From assembly GCF_014648655.1 (NCBI RefSeq), contig NZ_BMRN01000004.1, positions 62,001-126,000 of the forward strand: 64,000 nt of DNA, read 5' to 3'. The DNA comes from Streptomyces atratus (GTDB lineage: Bacteria; Actinomycetota; Actinomycetes; Streptomycetales; Streptomycetaceae). Position 1 is the first letter of the stretch. Each line of letters starts with the position of its first letter. Positions 53,020-63,253 of this stretch are shown here, piece after piece. The notes beneath the pieces were generated by a model. That model was given only the letters and a program-made list of their open reading frames with translations. It searched no databases and was not told the DNA's origin. The position numbers and the translations under genes are program-made.

Positions 53020-53943
53020 ATGGATCTTCGAATCTTCACCGAGCCCCAGCAAGGGGCCGACTACGACACCCTGCTCACCGTCGCCAAGGCGGCCGAAGAC
53101 CTCGGCTTCGACGCCTTCTACCGCTCCGACCACTACCTCCGCATGGGCCCGGGGGACGGACTGCCCGGCCCGACCGACGCGTGGATCACCCTGGCCGGGC
53201 TGGCGCGCGAGACCAAGCGGATCCGGCTCGGCACGCTGATGACCGCGGGGACCTTCCGGCTCCCCGGCGTGCTCGCCATCCAGGTCGCGCAGGTCGACCA
53301 GATGTCCGGTGGACGCGTCGAGCTCGGCCTCGGCGCAGGCTGGTTCGAGGAGGAGCACAAGGCCTACGGCATTCCGTTCCCCAAGGAGAAGTTCGGCAGG
53401 CTGGAGGAGCAGCTGGAGATCGTCACCGGGCTCTGGGCGACCGAGATCGGCAAGACGTTCAGCTTCGACGGCACGTACTACCAGCTGACCGATTCGCCCG
53501 CGCTGCCCAAGCCGGCGCAGGCCAAGGTGCCGGTCCTGATCGGCGGTCACGGCGCGACGCGCACACCGCGGCTGGCTGCCCGGTACGCGGACGAGTTCAA
53601 TATTCCCTTCGCGTCGCTGGAGGACAGCGAGAAGCAGTTCGGCCGGGTCAGGGAGGCGGCGAAGACGGCCGGCCGCGGACCGGACGACCTGGTGTACTCC
53701 AACGCCCTGGTGGTGTGCGTCGGGAAGAACGACGCCGAGGTGGCTCGGCGCGCCTCCGTCATCGGCCGTGAGGTGGCGGAGCTGAAGGCGAACGGGCTCG
53801 CGGGCTCACCCGCCGAGGTGGTCGACAAGATCGGCAGGTACGGCGCGATCGGGTCGTCCCGGATCTACCTCCAGGTCCTGGATCTGGACGACCTGGAGCA
53901 CCTGGAGCTGATCTCTTCCCAGGTCCAGTCCCAGTTCACCTGA
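53020..53943 (+). CDS. LLM-class F420-dependent oxidoreductase
   Basis: 307 residues from ATG 53020. TIM-barrel luciferase-like fold: IFTEPQQGADYDTLLTVAKA, AFYRSDHYLR, RIRLGTLMTAGTFRLPGVLA, GRVELGLGAGWFEEEHKAYG and PVLIGGHGATRTPRLAARYA. These match F420-dependent reductases of actinobacteria. The substrate is unknown. The start is preceded by AGGATGGATGC, an element also found before the arginine deiminase start. A hairpin follows the stop (53942-53963). Confidence 0.87.
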   Translation: MDLRIFTEPQQGADYDTLLTVAKAAEDLGFDAFYRSDHYLRMGPGDGLPGPTDAWITLAGLARETKRIRLGTLMTAGTFRLPGVLAIQVAQVDQMSGGRVELGLGAGWFEEEHKAYGIPFPKEKFGRLEEQLEIVTGLWATEIGKTFSFDGTYYQLTDSPALPKPAQAKVPVLIGGHGATRTPRLAARYADEFNIPFASLEDSEKQFGRVREAAKTAGRGPDDLVYSNALVVCVGKNDAEVARRASVIGREVAELKANGLAGSPAEVVDKIGRYGAIGSSRIYLQVLDLDDLEHLELISSQVQSQFT

Positions 53944-53963
53944 GCCGGGAACCATCCCGGCTC
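53942..53963 (+). terminator. hairpin after the LLM oxidoreductase gene
   Basis: GAGCCGGGA (53942-53950) pairs with TCCCGGCTC (53955-53963), a 4-nt loop, overlapping the stop codon. Followed by two further partial GCTCACCCGAG repeats. Confidence 0.55.
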
Positions 53964-54034
53964 ACCCGAGTCGGGGATCGGTCGCCGCTCACCCGAGCCA
54001 GGTCGTCCGGGCCCGGCTCACAAGGGAGTCACCC

Positions 54035-55000
54035 GTGCAACCCGTCCGGTCAGTCAACGGTCCGCCCGCCCCGACGCTTGATCGTGCCCTCTTGGATGGG
54101 GCGGTCCTGCTCGACGGTGGTCTCTCCAACCAGCTGGAGGCGCAGGGCTGCGATCTGTCCGACGCTCTGTGGTCGGCCCGGCTGCTGGCCGACGGGCCGG
54201 GGCAGATCGAGGCCGCGCACACTGCCTATGTGCGGGCGGGTGCGCAGGTGCTCATCACGGCCAGTTACCAGGCGACCTTCGAGGGATTCGAGGGGCGGGG
54301 GATCGGACGGGCCCAGGCGGCGGAGCTGTTCGCCCGCAGTGTGCGGCTGGCGCGGCGGGCCGCGGGTGCGGTGGAGCGGGAGATCTGGGTCGCCGCCTCG
54401 GTCGGCCCGTACGGGGCGATGCTGGCGGACGGCAGCGAGTACCGGGGCCGCTACGGGCTCTCCGTCCGGGAGCTGGAGCGGTTTCACCGGCCGCGGGTGG
54501 AGGCGCTGGCCGCGGCAGGGCCCGATGTGCTGGCGCTGGAGACGGTGCCGGACATCGATGAGGCCGAGGCATTGCTGCGGGCGGTCGAGGGGTGCGGGCT
54601 GCCCGTCTGGCTCTCGTACAGCGTGGCGGGGGACCGGACCAGGGCGGGGCAGTCGCTGGAGACGGCCTTCGCCCTCGCCTCGGGGCATGACCGTGTGCTG
54701 GCAGTCGGGGTGAACTGCTGCGATCCGGCAGACGCGGACCGGGCGGTGCGGGCGGCGGCGGAGGTGGCCGGGAAACCGGTCGTGGTCTATCCGAACAGCG
54801 GTGAGCGGTGGGATGCCGGCGGACGGGAGTGGGCTGGTGCCCCCACCTTCGATCCGGGGAGAGTACGGGCCTGGCAGGACGCCGGCGCCCGGCTGGTGGG
54901 CGGCTGCTGCCGGGTCGGCCCGGAGACCATCGCGGAGCTGGCCGGGCTGCTCGGCGCAGCGACAGCAGGCGAAGGGCAAGGAGGGTCAACAGTGCCGTAG
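54035..55000 (+). CDS. mmuM: homocysteine S-methyltransferase
   Basis: 321 residues from GTG 54035, 6 nt after AAGGGAG. Barrel enzyme that transfers a methyl group from S-methylmethionine (or similar) to homocysteine, making methionine. The zinc Cys ligands are C in AVGVNCCDP (about 228-236) and GGCCRVGPET (about 288-297). GGLSNQLEAQG and SYQATFEGFEGRGI are the other family blocks. Cytoplasmic. No linked methionine gene. Confidence 0.9.
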   Translation: MQPVRSVNGPPAPTLDRALLDGAVLLDGGLSNQLEAQGCDLSDALWSARLLADGPGQIEAAHTAYVRAGAQVLITASYQATFEGFEGRGIGRAQAAELFARSVRLARRAAGAVEREIWVAASVGPYGAMLADGSEYRGRYGLSVRELERFHRPRVEALAAAGPDVLALETVPDIDEAEALLRAVEGCGLPVWLSYSVAGDRTRAGQSLETAFALASGHDRVLAVGVNCCDPADADRAVRAAAEVAGKPVVVYPNSGERWDAGGREWAGAPTFDPGRVRAWQDAGARLVGGCCRVGPETIAELAGLLGAATAGEGQGGSTVP

Positions 55001-55052
55001 ACACATGAAAATACCTGGTGGGGGGCGAGTGAAGCGGACCATACTCGGACGT

Positions 55053-56588
55053 GTGTTCCTGACGATCAGCACGACCGGCAACCCGGAACGTCCCGCGACC
55101 GATCTTGGCTTTCTGCTGCACAAGCATCCAGAGAAGGCGCAGACGTTCTCCACCTCCCATGGCACCGCGCATGTCTTCTATCCCGAGGCATCCGCCGAGC
55201 GCTGCACAGCGGTGCTCCTGCTGGAGGTGGATCCCGTGGCGCTGGTGCGGCGCGGCAAGGGCAAGGGCCGGGGCGGCGCCCCCGATGCGGCGCTCGCGCA
55301 GTACGTCAACGACCGTCCGTACGCGGCGTCCTCGCTGCTCTCCGTCGCGATGAGTACGGTATTCAAGACCGCGCTGAACGGTGTGTGCCGCGCACTGCCC
55401 GAACGTGCGCAGGCGCCGCTTCCGCTGAGGATCGAGGTGCCCGCACTGCCGGCGCGCGGCGGCGCGGAACTGGTGCGCAAGCTCTTCGGGCCGCTCGGCT
55501 GGAAGAGCGTGGACGCTGTGGCCGTACCTCTGGACGAGCAGTTCCCGGAGTGGGGGGACTCGCGGTACGTACGGCTGGTGCTGGAAGGCGAGTTGCGGCT
55601 GGCGGACGCGTTGCGGCAGCTGTATGTCCTGCTGCCGGTGCTCGACGACGCCAAGCACTACTGGGTCGCACCGGACGAGGTGGACAAGCTGTTGCGGGCC
55701 GGTGAGGGCTGGCTGGCCGGCCACCCCGAGCAGAAGCTGATCACCAGCCGCTATCTGTCCCGGCGCTGGGGGCTGACCCGGCAGGCGATGCAGCAGCTCG
55801 AACTGGTACGGCTCGCCGAGTCGGACGACCTGGACGTCGAGAGCATCGACAACGCGGTGGACGAGACGACCGACACCGAGGAGAAGCCGGTGCCGCTCGC
55901 CGAGCAGCGGCGCACCGCGATCCTTGACGCGCTGCGCACCGCCGGGGCGAGCCGGATCCTCGACCTGGGCTGCGGTCAGGGCCAGTTGGTGCAGGCACTG
56001 CTCAAGGACGTGGGCTTCACGGAGATCGTCGGCGTCGATGTCTCGATGCGCGCCCTCACCATCGCCTCACGACGGCTGAAGCTGGACCGGATGGGGGAGC
56101 GGCAGGCCGGACGGGTCACGCTTCAGCAGGGCTCGCTCACGTACACCGACAAGCGGCTCAAGGGGTATGACGCGGCCGTGCTCAGCGAGGTCATCGAGCA
56201 CCTCGACCTGCCGAGGCTGCCCGCGCTGGAGTACGCCGTGTTCGGTTCGGCCCGACCGCGGACCGTGCTCGTGACGACGCCGAACGTCGAGTACAACGTC
56301 CGCTGGGAGACCCTTCCGGCCGGGCATGTGCGCCACGGCGACCACCGGTTCGAGTGGACCAGGGCCGAGTTCCGCGCATGGGCCCAGGAGGTGGCGCAGC
56401 GGCATGGATACGCGGTCGATTTCGTCCCAGTGGGGCCCGACGACCCCGAGGTGGGGCCGCCCACGCAGATGGCCGTGTTCACGATGACCGCGGCCGATGA
56501 GAGCAAGAACGAGAGCAAGAACGAGAGTAAGAACGAGTCCTGGCACGAGACTGCCAACGAGACCGAGAAGGGGGCGAAAGTCGCATGA
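55053..56588 (+). CDS. hen1: bacterial Hen1 3'-terminal RNA ribose 2'-O-methyltransferase
   Basis: 511 residues from GTG 55053; CATACT (55040-55045) is 7 nt before and there is no ribosome-binding site, so leaderless. Hen1 N-terminal ligase-activating region (TISTTGNPERPATDLGFLLH) to about 245, then a methyltransferase domain with SAM motif RILDLGCGQGQLVQALL and the Mn-binding LSEVIEHLDLPRL block. It methylates the 3'-end 2'-OH of repaired RNA. The last residues hold three ESKN repeats (12-bp units at about 56500-56537). It overlaps pnkp by 4 nt; the two form the Hen1-Pnkp RNA repair pair. Confidence 0.92.
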   Translation: MFLTISTTGNPERPATDLGFLLHKHPEKAQTFSTSHGTAHVFYPEASAERCTAVLLLEVDPVALVRRGKGKGRGGAPDAALAQYVNDRPYAASSLLSVAMSTVFKTALNGVCRALPERAQAPLPLRIEVPALPARGGAELVRKLFGPLGWKSVDAVAVPLDEQFPEWGDSRYVRLVLEGELRLADALRQLYVLLPVLDDAKHYWVAPDEVDKLLRAGEGWLAGHPEQKLITSRYLSRRWGLTRQAMQQLELVRLAESDDLDVESIDNAVDETTDTEEKPVPLAEQRRTAILDALRTAGASRILDLGCGQGQLVQALLKDVGFTEIVGVDVSMRALTIASRRLKLDRMGERQAGRVTLQQGSLTYTDKRLKGYDAAVLSEVIEHLDLPRLPALEYAVFGSARPRTVLVTTPNVEYNVRWETLPAGHVRHGDHRFEWTRAEFRAWAQEVAQRHGYAVDFVPVGPDDPEVGPPTQMAVFTMTAADESKNESKNESKNESWHETANETEKGAKVA

Positions 56589-59152
56589 CCAGTATTTCGC
56601 GCACGTTGCCGGTGACCGACCTCTCCCTCGTGGTGCTCATCGGAGCCAGCGGTTCCGGCAAGTCCACCTTCGCCCGTAAGCACTTCAAGCCCACGGAGAT
56701 CGTCTCCTCGGACTTCTGCCGCGGCCTGGTCGCCGACGACGAGAACGACCAGAGCGCCAGCCGTGACGCCTTCGACGTCCTCCACTACATCGTGGGCAAG
56801 CGGCTCGCCGCCGGGCGGCTGACCGTCGTGGACGCCACCAGCGTCCAGTCCGAGAGCCGCAAGCAGCTGGTCCAGCTGGCCAGGAGCCACGACGTGCTGC
56901 CCATCGCGATCGTTCTCGACCTGCCCGAAGAGGTCTGCATCGCGCGCAATGCGGCCCGTCCCGACCGCGCCGACATGCCGCGCCACGTCATCCAGCGCCA
57001 CCGCCGCGAACTGCGGCGCTCGCTGCGCGGACTGGAGCGCGAGGGCTTCCGCAAGGTGCACATTCTGCACACCGAAGAGGAGGCGGAGCACGCCGAAGTG
57101 GTGCTTGAGCGCCGCTACAACGACCTCCGCCACCTCACCGGCCCCTTCGACATCATCGGCGACATCCACGGCTGCAGTGCCGAGCTGGAGGCCCTGCTCG
57201 GCAAGCTCGGCTACGTCGACGGCGCGCACCCCGAAGGGCGTACAGCGGTCTTCGTCGGTGACCTCGTGGACCGCGGCCCCGACAGCCCCGGGGTACTGCG
57301 CCGCGTCATGTCCATGGTGTCGGCGGGCAACGCCCTGTGCGTGCCGGGCAACCACGAGAACAAGCTCGGCCGCTACCTCAAGGGCCGCAGCGTCCAGCAC
57401 ACCCATGGACTCGCCGAGACCATCGAGCAGTTGGACCGGGAGGACGAGAAGGACCCCGCCTTCCGCGAGCAGGTGCGGGAGTTCATCGACGGGCTCGTCA
57501 GCCACTACGTGCTCGACGAGGGCAAGCTCGTCGTCTGTCACGCCGGACTGCCCGAGAAGTACCACGGGCGCACCTCCGGACGGGTCCGCTCGCACGCGCT
57601 GTACGGGGACACCACCGGTGAGACCGACGAGTTCGGCCTGCCCGTGCGCTACCCGTGGGCGGAGGAGTACCGCGGCCGTGCCGCCGTGGTCTACGGTCAC
57701 ACCCCGGTGCCCAATACCTCCTGGGTCAACAACACCATCTGCCTGGACACCGGTGCGGTCTTCGGCGGGAAGATGACGGCGCTGCGCTGGCCGGAGCGCG
57801 AGCTCGTCGACGTACCGGCCGAGAAGGTCTGGTACCAGCCGGCCAAGCCGCTGACCAGCGAGGCGCCCGGGGGCAGGGAGGGCAGGCCGCTGGACCTCGC
57901 CGATGTGCACGGCCGCCGGATCGTGGAGACCCGGCACATGGGCCGCATCTCGGTCCGCGAGGAGAACGCCGCGGCGGCGCTCGAAGTCATGAGCCGGTTC
58001 GCCGTCGACCCGCGGCTGCTCGGCTACCTCCCGCCGACCATGGCGCCCACCGCCACCTCGCACGAGGACGGTTACCTGGAGCACCCGGCCGAGGCCTTCG
58101 CCCAGTACCGGGCGGACGGTGTCACCAAGGTCGTGTGCGAGGAGAAGCACATGGGCTCGCGTGCGGTGGCGCTGGTCTGCCGGGACGCGAACACCGCCCG
58201 TGAGAGGTTCGGCGCAGGGGGAACCGCTTCCGGCGGTGAAGGAGGTCCGACCGGGGCGCTCTACACCCGCACCGGAAGGCCGTTCCTCGACGACGTCGCA
58301 CTCACCGAGGTGATCCTCGGCAGGCTGCGCACCGCCGTCACCGCCGCCGGACTCTGGGAGGAGTGGGACACCGACTGGGTGCTGCTCGACGCCGAGCTGA
58401 TGCCGTGGTCTCTCAAGGCGGCCGGGCTGCTGCGCTCGCAGTACGCCGCGGTCGGTGCCGCATCCGGGGCGGTTTTCCCGGAGGCCAACGCGGCCCTCGC
58501 GGCAGCGGTGGCCCGTGGGGTGGACGTGGGCGCGCTCGCGGCCCGCCAGCAGGGGCGGGCCGAGGATGCGACCGCGTTCACCGAGGCGTACCGCCGCTAC
58601 TGCTGGACCACCCAGGGCCTGGACGGGGTGCGGCTCGCGCCGTTCCAGATCCTCGCCGTGCAGGGTCGCTCGCTGGCCTCCGTACCGCATGACGAGCAGC
58701 TGGCCTGGCTCGACCGGCTGGTCGAGCACGATCCGACCGGGCTGCTCCAGGTCACCCGCAGGCTCGTCGTCGACACCGGTGACGAGGCGTCGGTGCGCTC
58801 CGGCATCGACTGGTGGCTGGAGATGACCGGCCGCGGCGGCGAAGGCATGGTCGTCAAGCCGCTCGCCGCGCTCGTACGGGACGGCAAGGGAAGGCTGGTC
58901 CAGCCGGGCATCAAGGTGCGCGGCCGGGAGTACCTCCGGATCATCTACGGCCCCGAGTACACCCGCCCGGAGAATCTGGCGCGGCTGCGCGGCCGGTTCC
59001 TCGGCCACAAGCGGTCGTTGGCGCTGCGGGAGTACGCACTGGGGCTCGAAGCACTGGACCGGCTGGCCGACGGGGAGCCGCTGTGGCGGGTCCACGAGGC
59101 GGTGTTCGCGGTGCTGGCCCTGGAGTCGGAGCCGGTCGACCCGCGACTGTGA
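56585..59152 (+). CDS. pnkp: polynucleotide kinase-phosphatase-ligase (Pnkp)
   Basis: 855 residues from ATG 56585 (ATGA overlap with hen1). Three domains: 5'-kinase with P-loop [17 protein letters not shown] (18-34); a calcineurin-type 2',3'-phosphatase with [17 protein letters not shown] (190-206), [15 protein letters not shown] and [10 protein letters not shown]; and a C-terminal adenylyltransferase with catalytic Lys521 in [13 protein letters not shown]. It seals RNA cut by ribotoxins after Hen1 methylates the 3' end. Intact, so the repair system looks functional. A hairpin after the stop (59161-59195) may terminate the operon. Confidence 0.94.
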   Translation: MTSISRTLPVTDLSLVVLIGASGSGKSTFARKHFKPTEIVSSDFCRGLVADDENDQSASRDAFDVLHYIVGKRLAAGRLTVVDATSVQSESRKQLVQLARSHDVLPIAIVLDLPEEVCIARNAARPDRADMPRHVIQRHRRELRRSLRGLEREGFRKVHILHTEEEAEHAEVVLERRYNDLRHLTGPFDIIGDIHGCSAELEALLGKLGYVDGAHPEGRTAVFVGDLVDRGPDSPGVLRRVMSMVSAGNALCVPGNHENKLGRYLKGRSVQHTHGLAETIEQLDREDEKDPAFREQVREFIDGLVSHYVLDEGKLVVCHAGLPEKYHGRTSGRVRSHALYGDTTGETDEFGLPVRYPWAEEYRGRAAVVYGHTPVPNTSWVNNTICLDTGAVFGGKMTALRWPERELVDVPAEKVWYQPAKPLTSEAPGGREGRPLDLADVHGRRIVETRHMGRISVREENAAAALEVMSRFAVDPRLLGYLPPTMAPTATSHEDGYLEHPAEAFAQYRADGVTKVVCEEKHMGSRAVALVCRDANTARERFGAGGTASGGEGGPTGALYTRTGRPFLDDVALTEVILGRLRTAVTAAGLWEEWDTDWVLLDAELMPWSLKAAGLLRSQYAAVGAASGAVFPEANAALAAAVARGVDVGALAARQQGRAEDATAFTEAYRRYCWTTQGLDGVRLAPFQILAVQGRSLASVPHDEQLAWLDRLVEHDPTGLLQVTRRLVVDTGDEASVRSGIDWWLEMTGRGGEGMVVKPLAALVRDGKGRLVQPGIKVRGREYLRIIYGPEYTRPENLARLRGRFLGHKRSLALREYALGLEALDRLADGEPLWRVHEAVFAVLALESEPVDPRL

Positions 59153-59160
59153 GCGGTGTC

Positions 59161-59195
59161 AGCGGGTTTTCCGGTGAGATCAACGGAAAACCGCT
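59161..59195 (+). terminator. terminator after pnkp
   Basis: AGCGGGTTTTCCG (59161-59173) pairs with CGGAAAACCGCT (59184-59195) with one bulged G, 9 nt past the pnkp stop. Confidence 0.6.
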
Positions 59196-59241
59196 GGCGA
59201 TTCGCCGGGTGAACGGCGCTCCGCACGGTGAGGATGGATGC

Positions 59242-60474
59242 ATGGGATTCCATGTCGACTCCGAGGCCGGGCGGCTGCGCCGCGTCATCCTGCACCGCCC
59301 CGATCTTGAACTGAAGAGGCTCACCCCCAGCAACAAGGACGCGCTCCTGTTCGACGACGTGCTCTGGGTGCGCCGCGCCCGCCAGGAGCACGACGGCTTC
59401 GCGGACGTGCTGCGCGACCGAGGGGTGGAGGTGCACCTGTTCGGCGATCTGCTCCGTGAGTCGCTGGAGATCCCGGTGGCCAGGCGGCTCGTCCTGGACC
59501 GGGTCTTCGAGGAGAAGGAGTACGGCCCGCTCGCCACCGAGCATCTGCGGGCTGCCTTCGAGGAGTTGCCCAGCGCCGAGCTGGCCGAGGCGCTGGTCGG
59601 CGGGATGACCAAGCGGGAGTTCCTGGAGCGGCACAGCGAGCCGACCTCCGTCCGCTTCCATGTCATGGACCTGGACGACTTCCTGCTCGGCCCGCTGCCG
59701 AACCATCTCTTCACCCGGGACACCTCGGCCTGGATATACGACGGGGTGTCGATCAACGCGATGCGCTGGCCGGCCAGGCAGCGCGAGACAGTCCACTTCG
59801 AGGCGATCTACCGCCACCACCCCCTCTTCACCGGACCCGACGCAGGCGTCTTCCACCACTGGTCGGAGGGGCAGGACGACTACCCCTCCACCATCGAAGG
59901 CGGCGACGTTCTGGTCATCGGCCACGGCGCCGTACTCATCGGGATGAGCGAGCGCACCACCCCGCAGGCGGTGGAGATGCTGGCCCGTGGACTGTTCGAC
60001 GCCGGCTCGGCGCACACGATCGTGGCGCTCGACATGCCCAAGCGCCGTGCGTTCATGCACCTCGACACCGTCATGACGATGATCGACGGCGACACCTTCA
60101 CCAAGTACGCGGGCCTGGGCATGCTCCGCTCGTACACCATCGAGCCCGGTGAAGGGCCGAGGGACCTGAAGGTCACCGACCATCCGCCCGAGCACATGCA
60201 CGACGCGATCGCGCATGCCCTGGGCCTGGACTCGATCCGGGTCCTCACAGCCACCCAGGATGTGCACGCCGCCCAGCGCGAGCAGTGGGACGACGGCTGC
60301 AATGTGCTGGCCGTCGAGCCGGGCGTCGTCGTCGCGTACGAGCGCAACGCCACCACCAACACCTATCTGCGCAAGGAGGGCATCGAGGTCATAGAGATCC
60401 GCGGCAGCGAACTCGGCCGGGGCAGGGGCGGCCCCCGCTGCATGAGCTGCCCCGTGGTGCGTGATCCGGTGTAG
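59242..60474 (+). CDS. arcA: arginine deiminase
   Basis: 410 residues from ATG 59242; the open frame upstream overlaps pnkp and is not coding. Converts arginine to citrulline and ammonia. Catalytic Cys400 in [11 protein letters not shown]; guanidinium-binding FTRDTSAWI and EGGDVLVIG (His/Asp loop), and HLDTVMTM. 410 residues is the normal length. The start is preceded by AGGATGGATGC, shared with the LLM oxidoreductase gene. It is followed 116 nt later by ornithine carbamoyltransferase and then an amino-acid permease. Confidence 0.92.
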   Translation: MGFHVDSEAGRLRRVILHRPDLELKRLTPSNKDALLFDDVLWVRRARQEHDGFADVLRDRGVEVHLFGDLLRESLEIPVARRLVLDRVFEEKEYGPLATEHLRAAFEELPSAELAEALVGGMTKREFLERHSEPTSVRFHVMDLDDFLLGPLPNHLFTRDTSAWIYDGVSINAMRWPARQRETVHFEAIYRHHPLFTGPDAGVFHHWSEGQDDYPSTIEGGDVLVIGHGAVLIGMSERTTPQAVEMLARGLFDAGSAHTIVALDMPKRRAFMHLDTVMTMIDGDTFTKYAGLGMLRSYTIEPGEGPRDLKVTDHPPEHMHDAIAHALGLDSIRVLTATQDVHAAQREQWDDGCNVLAVEPGVVVAYERNATTNTYLRKEGIEVIEIRGSELGRGRGGPRCMSCPVVRDPV

Positions 60475-60510
60475 CGGCGCACGACCTGGTGCAGTGGTGC
60501 GCGAGACAGC

Positions 60511-60590
60511 TCCGTATAGCGATGCAGGGCTTCGTATAGACTTCCAGGGTCACCGTATGCGCGATCCTCGCCCGACCCTGGAGCAGTCTC
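60511..60590 (+). promoter_or_regulatory. phased CGTAT repeats and SD-blocking hairpin before ornithine carbamoyltransferase
   Basis: CGTATAG at 60513 and 60533 and CGTATGC at 60554 are spaced 20 and 21 nt, close to two helical turns. CCAGGGT (60544-60550) can pair with ACCCTGG (60575-60581), which overlaps the GGAG ribosome-binding site (60580-60583). The repeats suggest a regulator array, the hairpin a translational switch. Confidence 0.45.
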
Positions 60591-61598
60591 ATGGCCATAG
60601 ACCTCGTAGGCCGCCACTTCCTCAAGGAGCTGGACTTCACGGCCGAGGAGTTCCGCGGCCTGATCGACCTCGCGGCCGAGCTCAAGGCCGCCAAGAAATC
60701 GGGAACCGAAGTGCAGCGGCTGCGCGGCAAGAACATCGCGCTCATCTTCGAGAAGACCTCGACCCGCACCCGCTGCGCCTTCGAGGTGGCGGCCGCGGAC
60801 CAGGGTGCGTCCACGACGTATCTCGATCCCTCCGGCTCGCAGCTGGGGCACAAGGAGTCGGTGAAGGACACGGCCCGCGTCCTCGGTCGGATGTTCGACG
60901 GCATCGAGTACCGCGGTGACAGTCAGGCGGCCGTCGAGGAACTCGCTGCGTACGGCGGCGTTCCGGTCTTCAACGGGCTCACCGACGACTGGCACCCGAC
61001 CCAGATGCTCGCCGACGTCCTCACCATGGCCGAGCACAGTGAGAAGCCGCTGGAGCGGATCGCCTTCGCCTACCTCGGCGACGCCCGCTTCAACATGGGC
61101 AACTCCTACCTGGTCACCGGCGCCCTGCTGGGCATGGACGTGCGGATCGTCGCGCCGAAGTCGTACTGGCCGGCCGAGGAGATCGTCACCGAGGCCCGCA
61201 GGCTGGCCGGGGTCAGCGGTGCGACGGTCACTCTCACCGAGGACATCGCCGAGGGCGTCAAGGGCGCGGACTTCGTCGCCACCGATGTCTGGGTCTCCAT
61301 GGGCGAGCCCAAGGAGGTCTGGGGCGAGCGCATCGAGACTCTCGCGCCGTACGCCGTGACCATGGACGTCCTGCGCGCCACCGGCAACGCCGACGTGAAG
61401 TTCCTGCACTGCCTCCCGGCCTTCCACGACCTCGGCACCAAGGTGGGGCGGGAGATCGAGGCCGCCCACGCGCTGACGGAGCTGGAGGTCACCGACGAGG
61501 TCTTCGAGTCCACGCACTCGGTCGTCTTCGACGAGGCCGAGAACCGGATGCACACGATCAAGGCTGTTCTGGTGGCGACCCTGGCGGCCGCAAGCTGA
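60591..61598 (+). CDS. argF: ornithine carbamoyltransferase
   Basis: 335 residues from ATG 60591 (GGAG about 7 nt upstream). Carbamoyl-phosphate site STRTR (57-61) in [23 protein letters not shown] and HCLPAFHD (273-280). Next to arginine deiminase it could run in the catabolic direction (citrulline to ornithine plus carbamoyl phosphate), as an arcB, but sequence alone does not separate arcB from argF. No carbamate kinase gene is seen here. Regulatory array and hairpin lie upstream. Confidence 0.92.
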   Translation: MAIDLVGRHFLKELDFTAEEFRGLIDLAAELKAAKKSGTEVQRLRGKNIALIFEKTSTRTRCAFEVAAADQGASTTYLDPSGSQLGHKESVKDTARVLGRMFDGIEYRGDSQAAVEELAAYGGVPVFNGLTDDWHPTQMLADVLTMAEHSEKPLERIAFAYLGDARFNMGNSYLVTGALLGMDVRIVAPKSYWPAEEIVTEARRLAGVSGATVTLTEDIAEGVKGADFVATDVWVSMGEPKEVWGERIETLAPYAVTMDVLRATGNADVKFLHCLPAFHDLGTKVGREIEAAHALTELEVTDEVFESTHSVVFDEAENRMHTIKAVLVATLAAAS

Positions 61599-61664
61599 CC
61601 GCTGCATGATCATGCGCCCGATTGGGTGAATATGCGCGAAGGCGACTAATATGTTGTCTCTTGG

Positions 61665-61698
61665 TGGGGTTCGGGCTCACACGCTCGAACCCCATTTT
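61665..61698 (+). terminator. terminator between carbamoyltransferase and permease
   Basis: TGGGGTTCG (61665-61673) pairs with CGAACCCCA (61686-61694), then TTTT. The permease may be read through it or have its own promoter. Confidence 0.65.
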
Positions 61699-61781
61699 CG
61701 TGTGTGTCACCAGAGCCCGGAGCTCCCCCACAGGGCCCCGGGGCGCCCCCCACATGCTCCACCAGAGAAGAGACCATCCCC

Positions 61782-63221
61782 GTGAGTCCGCTGCGCCCAC
61801 CGAGCTCCCTGCGCCCCTGTGGGCCACGCATCAAGAGCCCCCACCAGCTGATCGCCGAGTCCGGCGCCGACCTGGAGGGGCATGGCCTCAAGCGCACCAT
61901 GGGACTTTTCCAGCTGGTGTGCTTCGGTGTCGGCGCCGTCGTCGGCACCGGCATCTTCGTCGGCCTCTCCGACAGCGTCGCCGAGGCGGGCCCCGCGGTC
62001 GTGCTGTCCTTCGTGCTCGCCGCGATCACCTGCATCTTCACCGCGTTCTCCTTCGCCGAGCTGGGCAGCGCGATCCCGGTGTCCGGCAGCTCGTACTCCT
62101 TCGCCTACGCGACCCTCGGCGAACGCATCGCGTTCCTCGTCGGCTGGTGTCTGCTGCTGGAGTACGGAGTCTCGGTCTCCGCGGTCGCCGTCGGCTGGAG
62201 CCAGTACGTCAATGAGCTGCTGAACAGCTTGTTCGGCTGGCAACTGCCTGCGGCCCTCTCGGCGGGGCCCGGCGACGGCGGAGTGATCAATCTGCCCGCG
62301 GTCCTGGTGGTCATGATGGCCGCCACCCTGCTGGTGCGCGGCGTCCGGGAGAGTGCGGGGGCCACCACCGCGATGGCGGTCCTCAAGATCGCCATTCTGA
62401 TCATGTTCTGTGTCATCGCCTTCACGGCCTTCGAGCACGGGAATCTCACGCCGTTCGTCGCGCACGGGGCGGGCGGGGTCACCGCCGGTGCGTCGCTGGC
62501 ATTCTTCTCGTACATCGGCTTCGACGCCATCACCACCGCGGGCGAAGAGGTCAAGAACCCGCGGCGGAACATCCCGATCGCGATCATGGTCTGCATCGGC
62601 CTGGTCACGCTGCTCTACTGCGCCGTCGCGCTCGCGGCCATCGCTGCCCTCGGCCCGGAGGCCGTCGCCGACAAGCCGGCCGCGCTCTCGATCGTCGTCG
62701 ACCAGGTCACCGACTCGACCGTCGGCGGTGGAATCATCGCTTTCGGAGCGGTCGTCGCGATCGCATCCGTCGTGCTCGCGGTGATGTACGGGCAGACCCG
62801 CATCCTGATGTCGATGTCCCGCGACGGTCTGATCCCGCGGGTCTTCGAGAAGGTCTCGCCGCGGACGGCGACGCCAGTCGCGAACACCTGGATCGTGGCG
62901 GTCGTCTTCGCGATCCCGGCGGCCTTCTCGTCGCTCGACGTGGTGGTGAATCTGACGACCATCGGCACGCTGGGCACCATGGTCGCGGTGAACATCGCGG
63001 TGATCGTGCTGCGCCGTCGAAACCCGGAGGTGACGGGCTCGTTCCGGGTGCCGCTCTACCCGGTGAGCCCGCTCCTGGGCGTCGTCTTCTGCCTCTATCT
63101 GATGTACGGGACGGGCTGGGCGACCTGGGTGCAGTTCGCCGTGTTCCTGATCGTCGGTGCGACGGTGTACGCCTTCTACGGCCGCAGCCGTTCCCGGCTG
63201 GCCGCGGCCGGCGCGGGTTGA
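61782..63221 (+). CDS. APC-family amino-acid permease (cationic amino-acid transporter-like)
   Basis: 479 residues from GTG 61782; the upstream frame is not coding. About 12 membrane segments: GVGAVVGTGIFVGLSDSVAE is the TM1 APC signature, then EYGVSVSAVAVGWSQYVN and SYIGFDAITTAGEEVKNPRR, a CAT/YfnA-type block. Beside arginine deiminase and ornithine carbamoyltransferase it probably carries arginine, ornithine or another basic amino acid. Direction and substrate are inferred from context. Confidence 0.88.
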   Translation: MSPLRPPSSLRPCGPRIKSPHQLIAESGADLEGHGLKRTMGLFQLVCFGVGAVVGTGIFVGLSDSVAEAGPAVVLSFVLAAITCIFTAFSFAELGSAIPVSGSSYSFAYATLGERIAFLVGWCLLLEYGVSVSAVAVGWSQYVNELLNSLFGWQLPAALSAGPGDGGVINLPAVLVVMMAATLLVRGVRESAGATTAMAVLKIAILIMFCVIAFTAFEHGNLTPFVAHGAGGVTAGASLAFFSYIGFDAITTAGEEVKNPRRNIPIAIMVCIGLVTLLYCAVALAAIAALGPEAVADKPAALSIVVDQVTDSTVGGGIIAFGAVVAIASVVLAVMYGQTRILMSMSRDGLIPRVFEKVSPRTATPVANTWIVAVVFAIPAAFSSLDVVVNLTTIGTLGTMVAVNIAVIVLRRRNPEVTGSFRVPLYPVSPLLGVVFCLYLMYGTGWATWVQFAVFLIVGATVYAFYGRSRSRLAAAGAG

Positions 63222-63253
63222 TGAGCGCGGCCGGTCGGCTCCGAGATGTCCGA

